Part shown: positions 8,179 through 16,343 of the stretch, in pieces
How the letters are laid out: the number at the start of each line of letters is the position of its first letter
Position numbering within the stretch: position 1 is the stretch's first letter
Assembly: GCF_044904665.1 (NCBI RefSeq)
Contig: NZ_JADIKM010000001.1
Coordinates: 744,001-808,000 of the forward strand
Source: Dyella_A ginsengisoli
GTDB taxonomy: Bacteria; Pseudomonadota; Gammaproteobacteria; Xanthomonadales; Rhodanobacteraceae
DNA: 64,000 nucleotides
Direction: 5' to 3'
Program-made: the position numbers and the translations under genes
The notes under the pieces: model-generated
Database searches by the model: none
Seen by the model: only the letters and a program-made list of their open reading frames with translations
Told to the model about the DNA's origin: nothing

Positions 8179-8225
8179 GCCGGGGTGGCATGGACGCCGC
8201 CTTTCTTTCATCAAGGAGGATTTCC

Positions 8226-9971
8226 ATGCCAGAACCCCAGCCCCACGCACGCCCCCATCTCGAAACCCACACCCGTGGCAAAGACCACTCGGCGGTGGCC
8301 GGCGCGGCCTACCGTCTTGGCCTTCGCCTCTACGACGCGCGCGCCAAGCAGTGGCACGACTTCCGAAGGCGGGCGCTCGGAGAAGAGATCGTCTTCGCCC
8401 TCACCGTGGCCCCGCCTGGTGCTCCCGGTTGGGCGACCGACCCGAGCGAGCTCTGGAACCGGGTGGAGCAGGCCGAGAAGCGGAAAGACGCACAGCTGGC
8501 CCGCGATTACCGCATCCCCATCCCCTTCGGCCTTGGCGATGACACGGCGAGCGCACTGGCCGAGGAGATGGCCCGCTTCATCTCCGACCAGCTTCATACC
8601 CCGGTCTCCATCGGACTCCATCGTGACGCGGAGCTTGATGCGCTCGGCGCCGTGAAGCCCAAAGAGAAGCAAGGTTTCCACGCACACCTGTACTTCCCCA
8701 CGCGCCGACTAGCTGATCTGGTCGATGGTCAAGAGGACGGTGGCGTTCAAGGCTCGGGGTTTGGCGAGAAGCTCTCGATGCTCTCGAACAAGAACACCAG
8801 CGCCATCTTTGTGGAAAGCCTCAACGAGCGGTGGGCGAACCTGGCCAATGCGTACACCGAAGCGGCCGGCCTGGTGGCCGACTACGACCACCGGAGCTAC
8901 GAGCGCATGGGTGTAGCTGCCGAACCTCAACTCACCGTGGGTCGTCACGTGGCGGCGATGGAACGGAAGGGCATGCCCACACGGAAAGGCCAAGAGCTCC
9001 GGGAGATGATTGCTCGGTCCGAGATCTTCGTCGCGGCCAAACATGCTGTGGCCGAGACGGAACAAGTGAGACGCTCAGAGGAATCCGGCGACCCATCGCC
9101 AAGAGCAGCCTCCTCAGCTGTTGTTGGAGCGTACGAAGAGCGAGATCCTCAACGCGAGGCCACCCAACGTGAGGGGCCTCAGCGCGAGGATTCCTTCTCG
9201 AAGCTCTTGTCCGCTCCGAACCCCATCCGGCTCGACTCAGTCTCCACGCCGGCAAGTCGAACGGGAGCGGCTGCATCATCCAGTGGCGCCACAGCGCAGG
9301 CGGGTGTCATGAGTGAGGCGAGAAGGCGAGAGCTTGGGCTCGGGGAGCTGGTGTTGCCCCGGCTCAAAGCGCTGACGCTGATCATCGAGCAGGCATTGGA
9401 AGCCTACCGCTCGATTCTGACCGCGATCGAGCGTCTGTTTTCGCTGTTGGAGCGATTGAAGGCCGACCGGCTCGATACGGCATACAAACTCGACCGGGCA
9501 CGCCTGAGCCGAAAGGAGGCTCGGGACGCCCAGAAGACTTGGGAAGCCCGTCACTCGTGGCAACTGACCTTCGCGACCATGCCCGGCCTGGCCGCGCTCG
9601 GAAAGGATCATCAAGCCCTGGTGGCCCGGGTGAGGGAGCGGAACGAACAGGTCCAGCAAGTGAAACGCGAGCTGGCACGACATGACCAGCCGATTCGAGA
9701 GGCGCAGGCTGAGGCCGATGAGTTACTGGCCAAACAAGAAGCCATCCTCGCCCAGCTTCGCGAGGCAGTCTTCGAGCTTCGGGAAAAGGACGAGCCGGCC
9801 CTCAATGCGCTGCTCTCCGCCATGGCAGCCGAGGACCGCGCCCTCATCCAAGCCATGCTGTGGGAGAAGGAAGACGAGGAGGCGTCTCGCAACGAGCTCT
9901 CCGGCGCCCGCACGCTCGACCTCACCCCACCAAAGAAAAAGCCCCTCACTGGGAGGGGCTTGGTGCACTGA
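8226..9971 (+). CDS. MobA/MobL-type relaxase (MOBQ)
   Basis: A 581-residue conjugative relaxase starting at the ATG after AAGGAGGA. The N-terminal domain has the MobA/MobL layout: HTRGKDHSAVAGAAYRLG near the start, a DYRIPIPFGLG block near residue 100, and the metal-binding histidine pair in GFHAHLYFPTRR near residue 150, corresponding to HxH motif III. The C-terminal half (about 360-560) is a charged coiled coil. The protein nicks oriT and stays attached to the strand. No VirD4 coupling protein, MobC accessory or type IV secretion gene is visible, so the element could only be mobilised by a helper. Its last codons overlap a terminator that serves the convergent gene. Confidence 0.9.
   Translation: MPEPQPHARPHLETHTRGKDHSAVAGAAYRLGLRLYDARAKQWHDFRRRALGEEIVFALTVAPPGAPGWATDPSELWNRVEQAEKRKDAQLARDYRIPIPFGLGDDTASALAEEMARFISDQLHTPVSIGLHRDAELDALGAVKPKEKQGFHAHLYFPTRRLADLVDGQEDGGVQGSGFGEKLSMLSNKNTSAIFVESLNERWANLANAYTEAAGLVADYDHRSYERMGVAAEPQLTVGRHVAAMERKGMPTRKGQELREMIARSEIFVAAKHAVAETEQVRRSEESGDPSPRAASSAVVGAYEERDPQREATQREGPQREDSFSKLLSAPNPIRLDSVSTPASRTGAAASSSGATAQAGVMSEARRRELGLGELVLPRLKALTLIIEQALEAYRSILTAIERLFSLLERLKADRLDTAYKLDRARLSRKEARDAQKTWEARHSWQLTFATMPGLAALGKDHQALVARVRERNEQVQQVKRELARHDQPIREAQAEADELLAKQEAILAQLREAVFELREKDEPALNALLSAMAAEDRALIQAMLWEKEDEEASRNELSGARTLDLTPPKKKPLTGRGLVH
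9934..9961 (-). terminator. Terminator for the convergent membrane gene, inside the relaxase 3' end
   Basis: AAGCCCCTC and GAGGGGCTT form a stable stem with a short loop. On the minus strand the stem is followed by a T-rich run (TTTTTC), so it terminates the leftward transcript of the gene ending at 10012. On the plus strand there is no T-run. The hairpin is encoded by the final codons of the relaxase. Confidence 0.7.
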
Positions 9972-10011
9972 CGAAAGAGAGGGCCCGGCATCGCCGGCTG
10001 CGCAAACTCGG

Positions 10012-10782
10012 TCAGGAAAAATCCAACTGCTTGCAGACGGCCTGGAAAGCCGTTTCGGCGACCGGCGCATCAAGGCCGCTGGCGATGGCGATCTTCTTGC
10101 CCTCGTACGTGATGAAGAGGGCGAACGAATACTTGGCGTACCAGTCAAAGCGATCCTGCTGAATTTTGTGCTTGCCGAGCTCGGAGAGGTACACCGGCTC
10201 TTTGGTCAGCCGGTCAATCTTGCCCTTCTGGTACATCTCCATCTCGCCTTCCGCGTCCCGAGCCTCGATGTAGGAATCAGTGACGTTGAGGCGGGTCGCG
10301 AAGACTTCGCCGCGCGGGTCCTTGTTGAGGATGCGGCTGCTCAGGAAGGCCGGAGCAAAGCCAAGCACACCCCAGAACACGAGCCACAAAGGGTTGCGGG
10401 TGAGGTCCGCCGCAATACCACCAAAGAACAGCCCGAGCCCACCCATCACGATGGCCACCAGGATCGGCCAGACCACTGCTTTCTCCGCATGTGCGGGAAT
10501 GAGGTGGACCAGGGTGCGGTCGATCATCTTGTCGATGAGAACCGTGGCCTTCGTCTGTGGAGGCACCGAGTAGCCCTGGCTCACCGGCACTTCGCCGGGC
10601 CGCATATCGGGGGCATAGACCAGCTGGGGCTTGGGCCGCGCCGACAACCACAGACCACCACCCACCACAAAAAGAACCACGGACGTGGGCCATGCGATGC
10701 CCGTGTTGTGGATGAGGGTGAGCACCACCGGAAGCAGTGCACCCGCTGCGAAAAGAACAATCGCGATCGTCTTGCGAATCAT
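10012..10782 (-). CDS. Hypothetical membrane protein with four hydrophobic segments
   Basis: A 256-residue protein with AGGGGATG upstream of its ATG. Hydrophobic segments lie at residues about 4-24 and 30-47, forming an N-terminal hairpin, and at about 105-125 and 130-148. The C-terminal 110 residues are soluble, mixed alpha/beta, and probably cytoplasmic. No family was recognised and no catalytic motif stands out. It converges on the relaxase and is divergent to the XRE regulator at 10950, which could control it through the 167-bp gap between them. It has its own terminator inside the relaxase gene. Its role in the element (entry exclusion, signalling or cargo) cannot be decided from sequence. 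Confidence 0.7.
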   Translation of the reverse strand: MIRKTIAIVLFAAGALLPVVLTLIHNTGIAWPTSVVLFVVGGGLWLSARPKPQLVYAPDMRPGEVPVSQGYSVPPQTKATVLIDKMIDRTLVHLIPAHAEKAVVWPILVAIVMGGLGLFFGGIAADLTRNPLWLVFWGVLGFAPAFLSSRILNKDPRGEVFATRLNVTDSYIEARDAEGEMEMYQKGKIDRLTKEPVYLSELGKHKIQQDRFDWYAKYSFALFITYEGKKIAIASGLDAPVAETAFQAVCKQLDFS

Positions 10783-10880
10783 GGCATCCCCTGTGCGTGT
10801 GCGAGGTCATCTCTCGCGTGGAAAAGGGAAGCCGGCCTAGGCTCCCCAGCAGTGGGAGGCACTAAAGCATATACGCATAA

Positions 10881-10905
10881 CGTTTAAATGACTATCGACT
10901 AAACG
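10881..10905. promoter_or_regulatory. CGTTTA/TAAACG dyad in a divergent promoter region
   Basis: A perfect 6-bp inverted repeat with a 13-base spacer lies between the leftward membrane gene and the XRE regulator gene. This is a plausible autoregulatory operator for the HTH protein encoded next to it. A second, imperfect dyad (CCACACC/GGTGGGG) overlaps the ribosome-binding region at 10929-10947. Confidence 0.35.
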
Positions 10906-10949
10906 AAGACCGGTTATAGCTTGCCGAGCCACACCTGAGAGGTGGGGCA

Positions 10950-11246
10950 GTGGCCGCCAAAACGCTCTATCGAGACGAAAACCGCATCTTTGCTGAGCTG
11001 CTGCGCGATCTCCGCCGTGAGGCGAAGCTGACGCAGGTCGAGATCAGTCAAAGGCTCTCACGCGCGCAGACGTTCGCGAGCGAGGCCGAGCGCGGCCTAA
11101 GGAAACTCGATGTGGTCCAGGTTCGCGACTGGTGCCAGGTGTGCGGGGTCGCCCTCGTCGATGTCGTTGCCGAGTTCGAGCGTCGCCTGAAAGATCCCGC
11201 TTACAAAGAGCCGCGTGAGCAGGATGGGCGCAGGCGGGGTGGGTAA
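10950..11246 (+). CDS. XRE-family helix-turn-helix regulator
   Basis: A 98-residue DNA-binding protein that begins with GTG. The helix-turn-helix covers residues about 13-65: LLRDLRREAKLTQVEISQRL, then AQTFASEAERGLRKLD as the recognition part, and a DWCQVCGVALVDVVAEFE tail typical of lambda-Cro/C1 proteins. It probably represses its own promoter and the divergent membrane gene. No toxin gene sits beside it in the same direction, so it is unlikely to be a simple antitoxin. It is convergent with the nuclease gene ending at 11253, leaving only a 6-bp gap. Confidence 0.85.
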   Translation: MAAKTLYRDENRIFAELLRDLRREAKLTQVEISQRLSRAQTFASEAERGLRKLDVVQVRDWCQVCGVALVDVVAEFERRLKDPAYKEPREQDGRRRGG

Positions 11247-11252
11247 GGTTGT

Positions 11253-12617
11253 TCAGATCGTGGTGATTGGGTGGCGTTTGAAGAGCGCCACGAAAAACGC
11301 TTTCACCACGTCGGCAGCATCTTCTTTCATCAGCTCCGCAGCTCCAAAGCGATAGACCTCGTATCCCGAAAGCCTGAGCTCCCTGTCTGCCGCCATCATG
11401 CGCGCGTATCGCTGCGGATCCGCGTGGCCTTGGGTATCTGCGTAATGCTGCTTGCCGTCGACTTCAATGACGATGCGGACTCCATGCGGGAAGAGGAGCA
11501 AGAAGTCCATGCGTGAATGCAGAAGTGCGTCCTTCCCTCTCGCCGCAACCGTCTTTGGGTCCCAGTGGAGCCATACCTCCGGAAGAAGGGCGGGAAGATC
11601 TGGGATGGCGGGCCCAAACGCTCGGTGATACGCGTCAAACAGGGTGCATTGTGGCGGCGACGTCTGAGGCAGGCTGTCTAGGAGCCTTCGGTAAAGGCTG
11701 ACCTTTGCCTTGGCGTCGTCACTGATTTCCTGGGTCTCCGCCCACCACTGCTGCAAGTCCCGCCACCGAAGGCCATCCCATCCAATGCTTCGGTCATACA
11801 CCAGCACCTTGTCGGCACCTGACAGAATCTCAACTTCGTTGTCGATCGCGTCGCTGAGTCGAAGATCGGGTTTTACATGCGAGGCGAAGATCAGATTCTT
11901 CGGCCGGGCTCGGGAACGAAGACCGCTCGAACCGAGTGCGAAGCATGGATAGCCATCCCGGCTCCCCGTCTCCCAAAGTTCTGCTCCCTCTTTTCGTAGA
12001 GCATCATTGATCAGGGAAACAAGGCGGCGTTGAGCGTGTTCGTCCGGATTGACTTCCCCAGAGACGAGCCCCTCGAGGAACAACGCGAAGCGGCGATCGG
12101 ACGCCTCAAACGCTCCCAGTTGGTCGAACAGTTCCTCGGTAGACCAATCCGGATTCCGGAAGAAATGTTGGTCGATCTCGGATCGCAGGGTCTTCGTGGT
12201 AAGCCCGAGCATTTCGGAAAGAAGGTCATCGCCGAGCACCCACAACTCGTCCAGCAACTTCAAAAGCCGCCGAGCATCCGAGAACAGTTCATCGCTGGCG
12301 AGAGCGCGCGCGACGTCGCGCCGGCATCGCTTCGTGATCTCTGGAAACCCCTCATAGCTCCACAACGCATCTTGGAGCGCGTTGCGCTCCGCTGTTGTGA
12401 TGCTGAACGATTGAAGCAGGCGCTTGGCGACGTCGGCAAGCTGGCCGTCTTCGATGGCCGATACACACGCTTCCATCCGCTCGCGCTTGGAGCCGGCAGG
12501 GTCGGGTGTTGGCAGGTGGAGCTTCTCGCAAAAGACTCCAATCTTGGTGTGCGATTCACCTACGCCAATGCGAAAGACCAAGCCTGACACGTGTCTGCGC
12601 AAAGCTTCCAGATCCAT
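11253..12617 (-). CDS. Predicted PD-(D/E)XK nuclease with abortive-infection-like N terminus
   Basis: A protein of about 454 residues when started at the ATG at 12617; an in-frame start at 12725 would extend into the divergent promoter and has poor coding character. The last 130 residues carry a restriction-endonuclease fold: RMDFLLLFPHGVRIVIEVDGKQHYAD gives the D and E-x-D-G-x-Q residues of the DUF559/very-short-patch-like PD-(D/E)XK class, followed by a long helix and EVYRFGAAEL. The N-terminal 110 residues resemble the AbiJ_NTD3-type domain used in phage abortive infection; this is from memory and less certain. It is divergent to a HEPN-like gene at 12738. Likely a nucleic-acid-cutting defence effector. 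Confidence 0.7.
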   Translation of the reverse strand: MDLEALRRHVSGLVFRIGVGESHTKIGVFCEKLHLPTPDPAGSKRERMEACVSAIEDGQLADVAKRLLQSFSITTAERNALQDALWSYEGFPEITKRCRRDVARALASDELFSDARRLLKLLDELWVLGDDLLSEMLGLTTKTLRSEIDQHFFRNPDWSTEELFDQLGAFEASDRRFALFLEGLVSGEVNPDEHAQRRLVSLINDALRKEGAELWETGSRDGYPCFALGSSGLRSRARPKNLIFASHVKPDLRLSDAIDNEVEILSGADKVLVYDRSIGWDGLRWRDLQQWWAETQEISDDAKAKVSLYRRLLDSLPQTSPPQCTLFDAYHRAFGPAIPDLPALLPEVWLHWDPKTVAARGKDALLHSRMDFLLLFPHGVRIVIEVDGKQHYADTQGHADPQRYARMMAADRELRLSGYEVYRFGAAELMKEDAADVVKAFFVALFKRHPITTI

Positions 12618-12737
12618 GATCCGTATCCATGTTTTGCCGCACACCAGGCGTGGGATCATAGCTGCAAGCGTCCATGGCAACGCGCCCAGTAGTGGCGGTG
12701 TGCCGAGGAGTCGGTTCCAACCCAATCAGGGCACCCC

Positions 12738-13649
12738 GTGAACAACTGGTTCGTTGAGCCCGTCTGGCAAAACTTCTCCTCTATGTACCGAGAAGCTGTC
12801 ACTTCCAGTGCAGCTACGACGGGGATGGAGATCGCGCATCACCGAATGGCGGCGCTGTACTTTGGCATCTCGGCCGTTGAGTCCTTCTTGAACATGCAGA
12901 TGAGGGACCATCTGCTCTCACGGGGCAAGACGCACGATGAAGTTCACAAGAAGCTGCGCCGTGGGCAGTTCATGGACAAGGTCAAAGACTGGCCGACGCT
13001 TATCGTCGGCAAAGACCTCGATCTAAGGCCGACTACGCTGGACCGTCTGTTTGCAGTGAACGCTCTTCGCGGCGAACTGACGCACCAAAAGAACTACTGG
13101 CCTGAGAGCTATGAAGAACTCAGTGAGACCGACCCAATGGAGGTCGTCGACTTGGTGGCCGAGTTCATCGTGGTGTTCCACCATGCCGCAGGAAAGCATT
13201 TTCCGTATTGGCTTTGGGGCTGGAACTACCTCAACCCCATGCAGGATGCCCACGAAATCATCATGCTTAATAACGGACAGTTCCTGCACTCGTTGTCCGC
13301 TCTCGGTTACATGTTCTCACCGTCGGTGGCTGGCCGCCACGAGGCCAAAGAGGCGGCCATTTTTTTGGACTATCGGACGTATGCGGACGTCGCGAAGTTC
13401 CTCGGGTCACTGGAAGCGTGTGAACCCAAGTTCGCGGCATACCCCTACCAGCCAAAACTCTGCCGACGTTGGTGGGAGCCTTCGCATCAACGCACATGCG
13501 GGAACGTCTCCAAAGAAGCCATTCAGCGCGCCTTGGAGATCGATGCCCAGTACGGTCAGCGTCGACAAACCCCGCCCAAACAGTCGGTCCCGCCCCGTTC
13601 CGGATGGGCGCGCATGGTGAACCTGCTGCGCCGGCACGATGGTCCTTAA
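12738..13649 (+). CDS. HEPN-like protein (RX4H motif)
   Basis: A 303-residue, mostly helical protein starting with GTG. The helix-loop-helix around residues 30-120 ends in ALRGELTHQKNYW, where R111 and H116 form the RX4H active-site motif of HEPN RNases. The preceding helix HHRMAALYFGISAVESFLN resembles the first HEPN helix, which helps dimerisation. The C-terminal 100 residues are basic and Pro-rich with no recognised domain. It is divergent to a predicted nuclease with an abortive-infection-like N terminus, and the two start sites are 120 bp apart. HEPN proteins commonly act as toxin or defence RNases that cut tRNA or mRNA; here the assignment rests on motif and fold impression only. Confidence 0.6.
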   Translation: MNNWFVEPVWQNFSSMYREAVTSSAATTGMEIAHHRMAALYFGISAVESFLNMQMRDHLLSRGKTHDEVHKKLRRGQFMDKVKDWPTLIVGKDLDLRPTTLDRLFAVNALRGELTHQKNYWPESYEELSETDPMEVVDLVAEFIVVFHHAAGKHFPYWLWGWNYLNPMQDAHEIIMLNNGQFLHSLSALGYMFSPSVAGRHEAKEAAIFLDYRTYADVAKFLGSLEACEPKFAAYPYQPKLCRRWWEPSHQRTCGNVSKEAIQRALEIDAQYGQRRQTPPKQSVPPRSGWARMVNLLRRHDGP

Positions 13650-13678
13650 TTGCGCGAACGACGAGACCCAGCCCTCTG

Positions 13679-15124
13679 TCACTTCTTCCCCCGTTTCTCC
13701 TTCTCCCCACGGGCCTTCTTTTCAGCCTTCGCGCGGGCGTGCTGCAAGTACGGGTCAAACATCCCCTTGCGGTACTTGGTCACCTCAAACTCGGGAACCT
13801 CGATTTGCTCCATGAAGGTTTTCACCTCGCGGACCTCGGCGGGTTTGATGTAGTGCCGCTGTGCTGTGGATGATCCTGTGCAGTGCCCCATGAGCTGGCT
13901 GATGCGTGCTTCGGGCACACCGGAGCGGTCGGCCAAGGTGGCGAACGTATGCCGGAACCCATGGAAGGTCTTGGTCTTGCTGACGATGCCGCAGTGCTGA
14001 CGAAGGTGCGTGCGGTTGAACCATCCACTGACCTGGTTGCCCGGTCCCGGATCTGCCCAGCTCAGGCCAGGGAACAGGTGGACATGGCCGGAGGCCTGCA
14101 CGTCTCTCACGTAATCCAGGAAGCCCAGTTCAATCAGCTTGGGGTGGACCGGCATCACGCGCCGCGCATAGGGCGTCTTGATGTGTTGGCCCTCTCGGTC
14201 TCCTGACACGCTCAGGGCTGAGAAGTTGGGATGCCCCTCTTCGCGAATGGTCACCACATCCGCCACATACAGCTGGCAGATCTCATTGATGCGCATGCCC
14301 ATGTACAGGGCAATGAGGGGCACCCACAGCTTGTGGGGTGCATCGAGGTCCGGCTGGTTGGCCGGTGCAAACAACGTGTTGAGTTCTTCGGCGGTGAACG
14401 GCTCCCGTTGGGTGGCCACTTCCTTTCGATGGCGAAACAGCCGAATGCCGTCGAACAGCTCGTTCTCGCAGTGCCGACGGTCCCGGCACCAGCGGAAGAA
14501 GCCCCGCATGTAGTCCACGTGCTTTTGCTGGGTGCACAGACTGATGGGTTCCAACCCCTCGCGCTCGGCCCGCTCAACGATGGACTTGGCGGACATGTGC
14601 CCCAGGGCGGTCTTACGCTGGGCGTGCTTGGGCCATTTGCTCAACGCCGCCAAGAAAAGGTCGGAGTCCTCGATGTGGTAGTCGTTGAGTGGCTTGTCCC
14701 CGGCCAGTTCCAAGAACAGGTTCAGCACGAATTTCATCTCACCGACCACCGACACGGCTAGCTTTCGCTGCTTGCCATACGCGACGTAGGGCTCAATGCG
14801 CGCGCTTAGGAGCGGAGAAGGATTCTTTGAGGGCGCCGGGCCGCCCTCATCAAGCAGGTCCAGGGCGGGCCCTGTTGGGGCATGTACTAATGCAGGAGGC
14901 AGAGACGGTGCCAAAGGGGGCGATGCAACCGGTGCCTGGATGGAAGCAGGCGGCGCAGGCATGGGCGGTGGGGCGAAAGACAGCTTCGCCAGCCGTTCGA
15001 CGGCTTCCATGGCGCGCTCATGTTCCTCAGGTCCCGAGGCGGTGACCTTCAATCCGTTGGGTAATTCGATGTGATAATGCGGAAGGGCTGCTTTTGAACT
15101 GCCTCCATTGGACGAATCAAGCAT
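13679..15124 (-). CDS. Tyrosine recombinase / site-specific integrase
   Basis: A 481-residue phage-type integrase. A variable Pro-rich N-terminal region (residues 1-100) is followed by a SAM-like core-binding domain and the catalytic domain. Catalytic residues are visible: Arg in YMGMRINEICQLY, His-x-x-Arg in TFHGFRHTFATLA, His in QLMGHCTG and the nucleophile Tyr in AQRHYIKP. The C terminus is a basic Lys-rich tail. It lies in the middle of the island, 10.5 kb from the tRNA-Gly-derived boundary at 25.6 kb. It may therefore belong to a nested or older element, not to the tRNA-targeting event. The 514-bp gap upstream may contain its attP. Confidence 0.93.
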   Translation of the reverse strand: MLDSSNGGSSKAALPHYHIELPNGLKVTASGPEEHERAMEAVERLAKLSFAPPPMPAPPASIQAPVASPPLAPSLPPALVHAPTGPALDLLDEGGPAPSKNPSPLLSARIEPYVAYGKQRKLAVSVVGEMKFVLNLFLELAGDKPLNDYHIEDSDLFLAALSKWPKHAQRKTALGHMSAKSIVERAEREGLEPISLCTQQKHVDYMRGFFRWCRDRRHCENELFDGIRLFRHRKEVATQREPFTAEELNTLFAPANQPDLDAPHKLWVPLIALYMGMRINEICQLYVADVVTIREEGHPNFSALSVSGDREGQHIKTPYARRVMPVHPKLIELGFLDYVRDVQASGHVHLFPGLSWADPGPGNQVSGWFNRTHLRQHCGIVSKTKTFHGFRHTFATLADRSGVPEARISQLMGHCTGSSTAQRHYIKPAEVREVKTFMEQIEVPEFEVTKYRKGMFDPYLQHARAKAEKKARGEKEKRGKK

Positions 15125-15638
15125 AAATTCTCTTTAATCTTAAAAACAGTGATTAAAGGGATGATCATTTTTCTGTCAAGCCCCGTATTTTCTCGATCGC
15201 CAAGCCTGTCGCAAACCTCGAAAAACCGCATTCCAATGCGATATTCCGGTGGCGCGAAAAGTGTGACTTTGATCGCCAATTGGAAAATCCGCTTCTAGCG
15301 ATCCATTGACGTTTTGAAATGTGCTGCCAGGATGGCTGGTGACTCATGCAAAATGAGTTGCTCAGGGTGTACTAATGCAGAGAAATTAGAAAAATGCTCT
15401 GGTATATATCTCCCTAATGCATTTTCCAATATCTTTTTCTTAAGTAAGTAAAAGATCTTACGATTCATCCGCATGTGCTAACGGCATTAGCGCGGTCCGA
15501 GCATGCGGCGAGCATGGTTGGAGAGAGAGTTTCAGGATGACATGGGTAGGCGGCCGCCGTCGAAAAACCTAAAACCACACCCTTGACAATGCTAATTAAT
15601 TTGATTTTATGCGGACAGGTACTATTACGAGAAAGCCA
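15125..15638. other. Long AT-rich gap upstream of the integrase with nested dyads
   Basis: No gene is evident in this 514-bp gap, which has low GC by eye. CCGCATG (15469-15475) and CATGCGG (15502-15508) form an outer dyad enclosing an inner GCTAA/TTAGC pair (15477-15491), so a nested cruciform-like structure is possible, perhaps part of attP or an integrase-binding site. A TTGACA box at 15583-15588 with an AT-rich stretch 16-17 bp further on (around TTTTAT, 15605-15610) probably drives the ankyrin gene. Confidence 0.45.
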
Positions 15639-16265
15639 ATGACTATCGACCCAAATGAGATCTACAAAGTTTATATGTACGATGATGTAGAGAGTTTAGA
15701 TCAAGCCATCCGCGCAGGCGCTGATGTTAACGCAGATGGTTATGATGGTGAATACTCCATGCTCCATAAAGTTAGCAATGTGGAGTGCGCTAGGCTTCTT
15801 GTGAAAAAAGGTTTAGACCTTAACTCGAGGGGGCGAGATAACCACCCGAGCGGAGGGGCCGGGGGCTTTGGATGGGAGTCCATTGAGATTGCCAAGCTCC
15901 TCCTCGATTCCGGGGCGGATGTCAATTTCAAATACAGGTTTGGCCCGCTCCTTTTTTATGCTAAGACACCTGAAATGGTGCGGTTGCTCATTGATAATGG
16001 AGCCAACGTTAACGCTCGCGGCTATCGACGTATGACGCCACTTTTCTTTTCTAAAAGTGTGGCGATCGCCGAGGTCCTAATCGAGAATGGCGCGAATCTC
16101 GACACCAAAGACCGAAGGCGCATGACGGCAGATGAATACCGGCGGCGAGGGGGTCACACGGATGTTGCTGACTTTATTTATGCGAAGCGAGAGCAGAAAA
16201 TTTTGCGAGAAAAACTACCTTTGGCTGCCGAAGAGCATGCAAAGCGCTCGAGGAGCTACATCTGA
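15639..16265 (+). CDS. Ankyrin-repeat protein
   Basis: About 208 residues when started at the ATG at 15639. An upstream in-frame ATG at 15609 overlaps the probable -10 region, so the inner start is preferred. At least four ankyrin units are readable through their AxLLLxxGADVN signature: AIRAGADVNADG, LLVKKGLDLNSRG, LLLDSGADVNFKY, LLIDNGANVNARG and LIENGANLDTKD. A charged tail follows. There is no signal peptide, so it should be cytoplasmic and bind a protein partner. It is the first rightward gene after the integrase and appears as a single-gene unit. Single small ankyrin proteins on islands are often immunity or modulatory factors, but no cognate toxin is visible here. Confidence 0.8.
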   Translation: MTIDPNEIYKVYMYDDVESLDQAIRAGADVNADGYDGEYSMLHKVSNVECARLLVKKGLDLNSRGRDNHPSGGAGGFGWESIEIAKLLLDSGADVNFKYRFGPLLFYAKTPEMVRLLIDNGANVNARGYRRMTPLFFSKSVAIAEVLIENGANLDTKDRRRMTADEYRRRGGHTDVADFIYAKREQKILREKLPLAAEEHAKRSRSYI

Positions 16266-16343
16266 GCCCGACCATTGTTACTCGTGTGCTCTTTGAGACG
16301 GGAATCGCTAGGCTAGGCTGATCTCCCTTACGCCTCATGGTCC

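Noticed and set aside
14884..15382. 13-bp direct repeat TGTACTAATGCAG inside and upstream of the integrase gene
   Set aside because: In a window of this size several repeated 13-mers are expected by chance, and one copy is coding.
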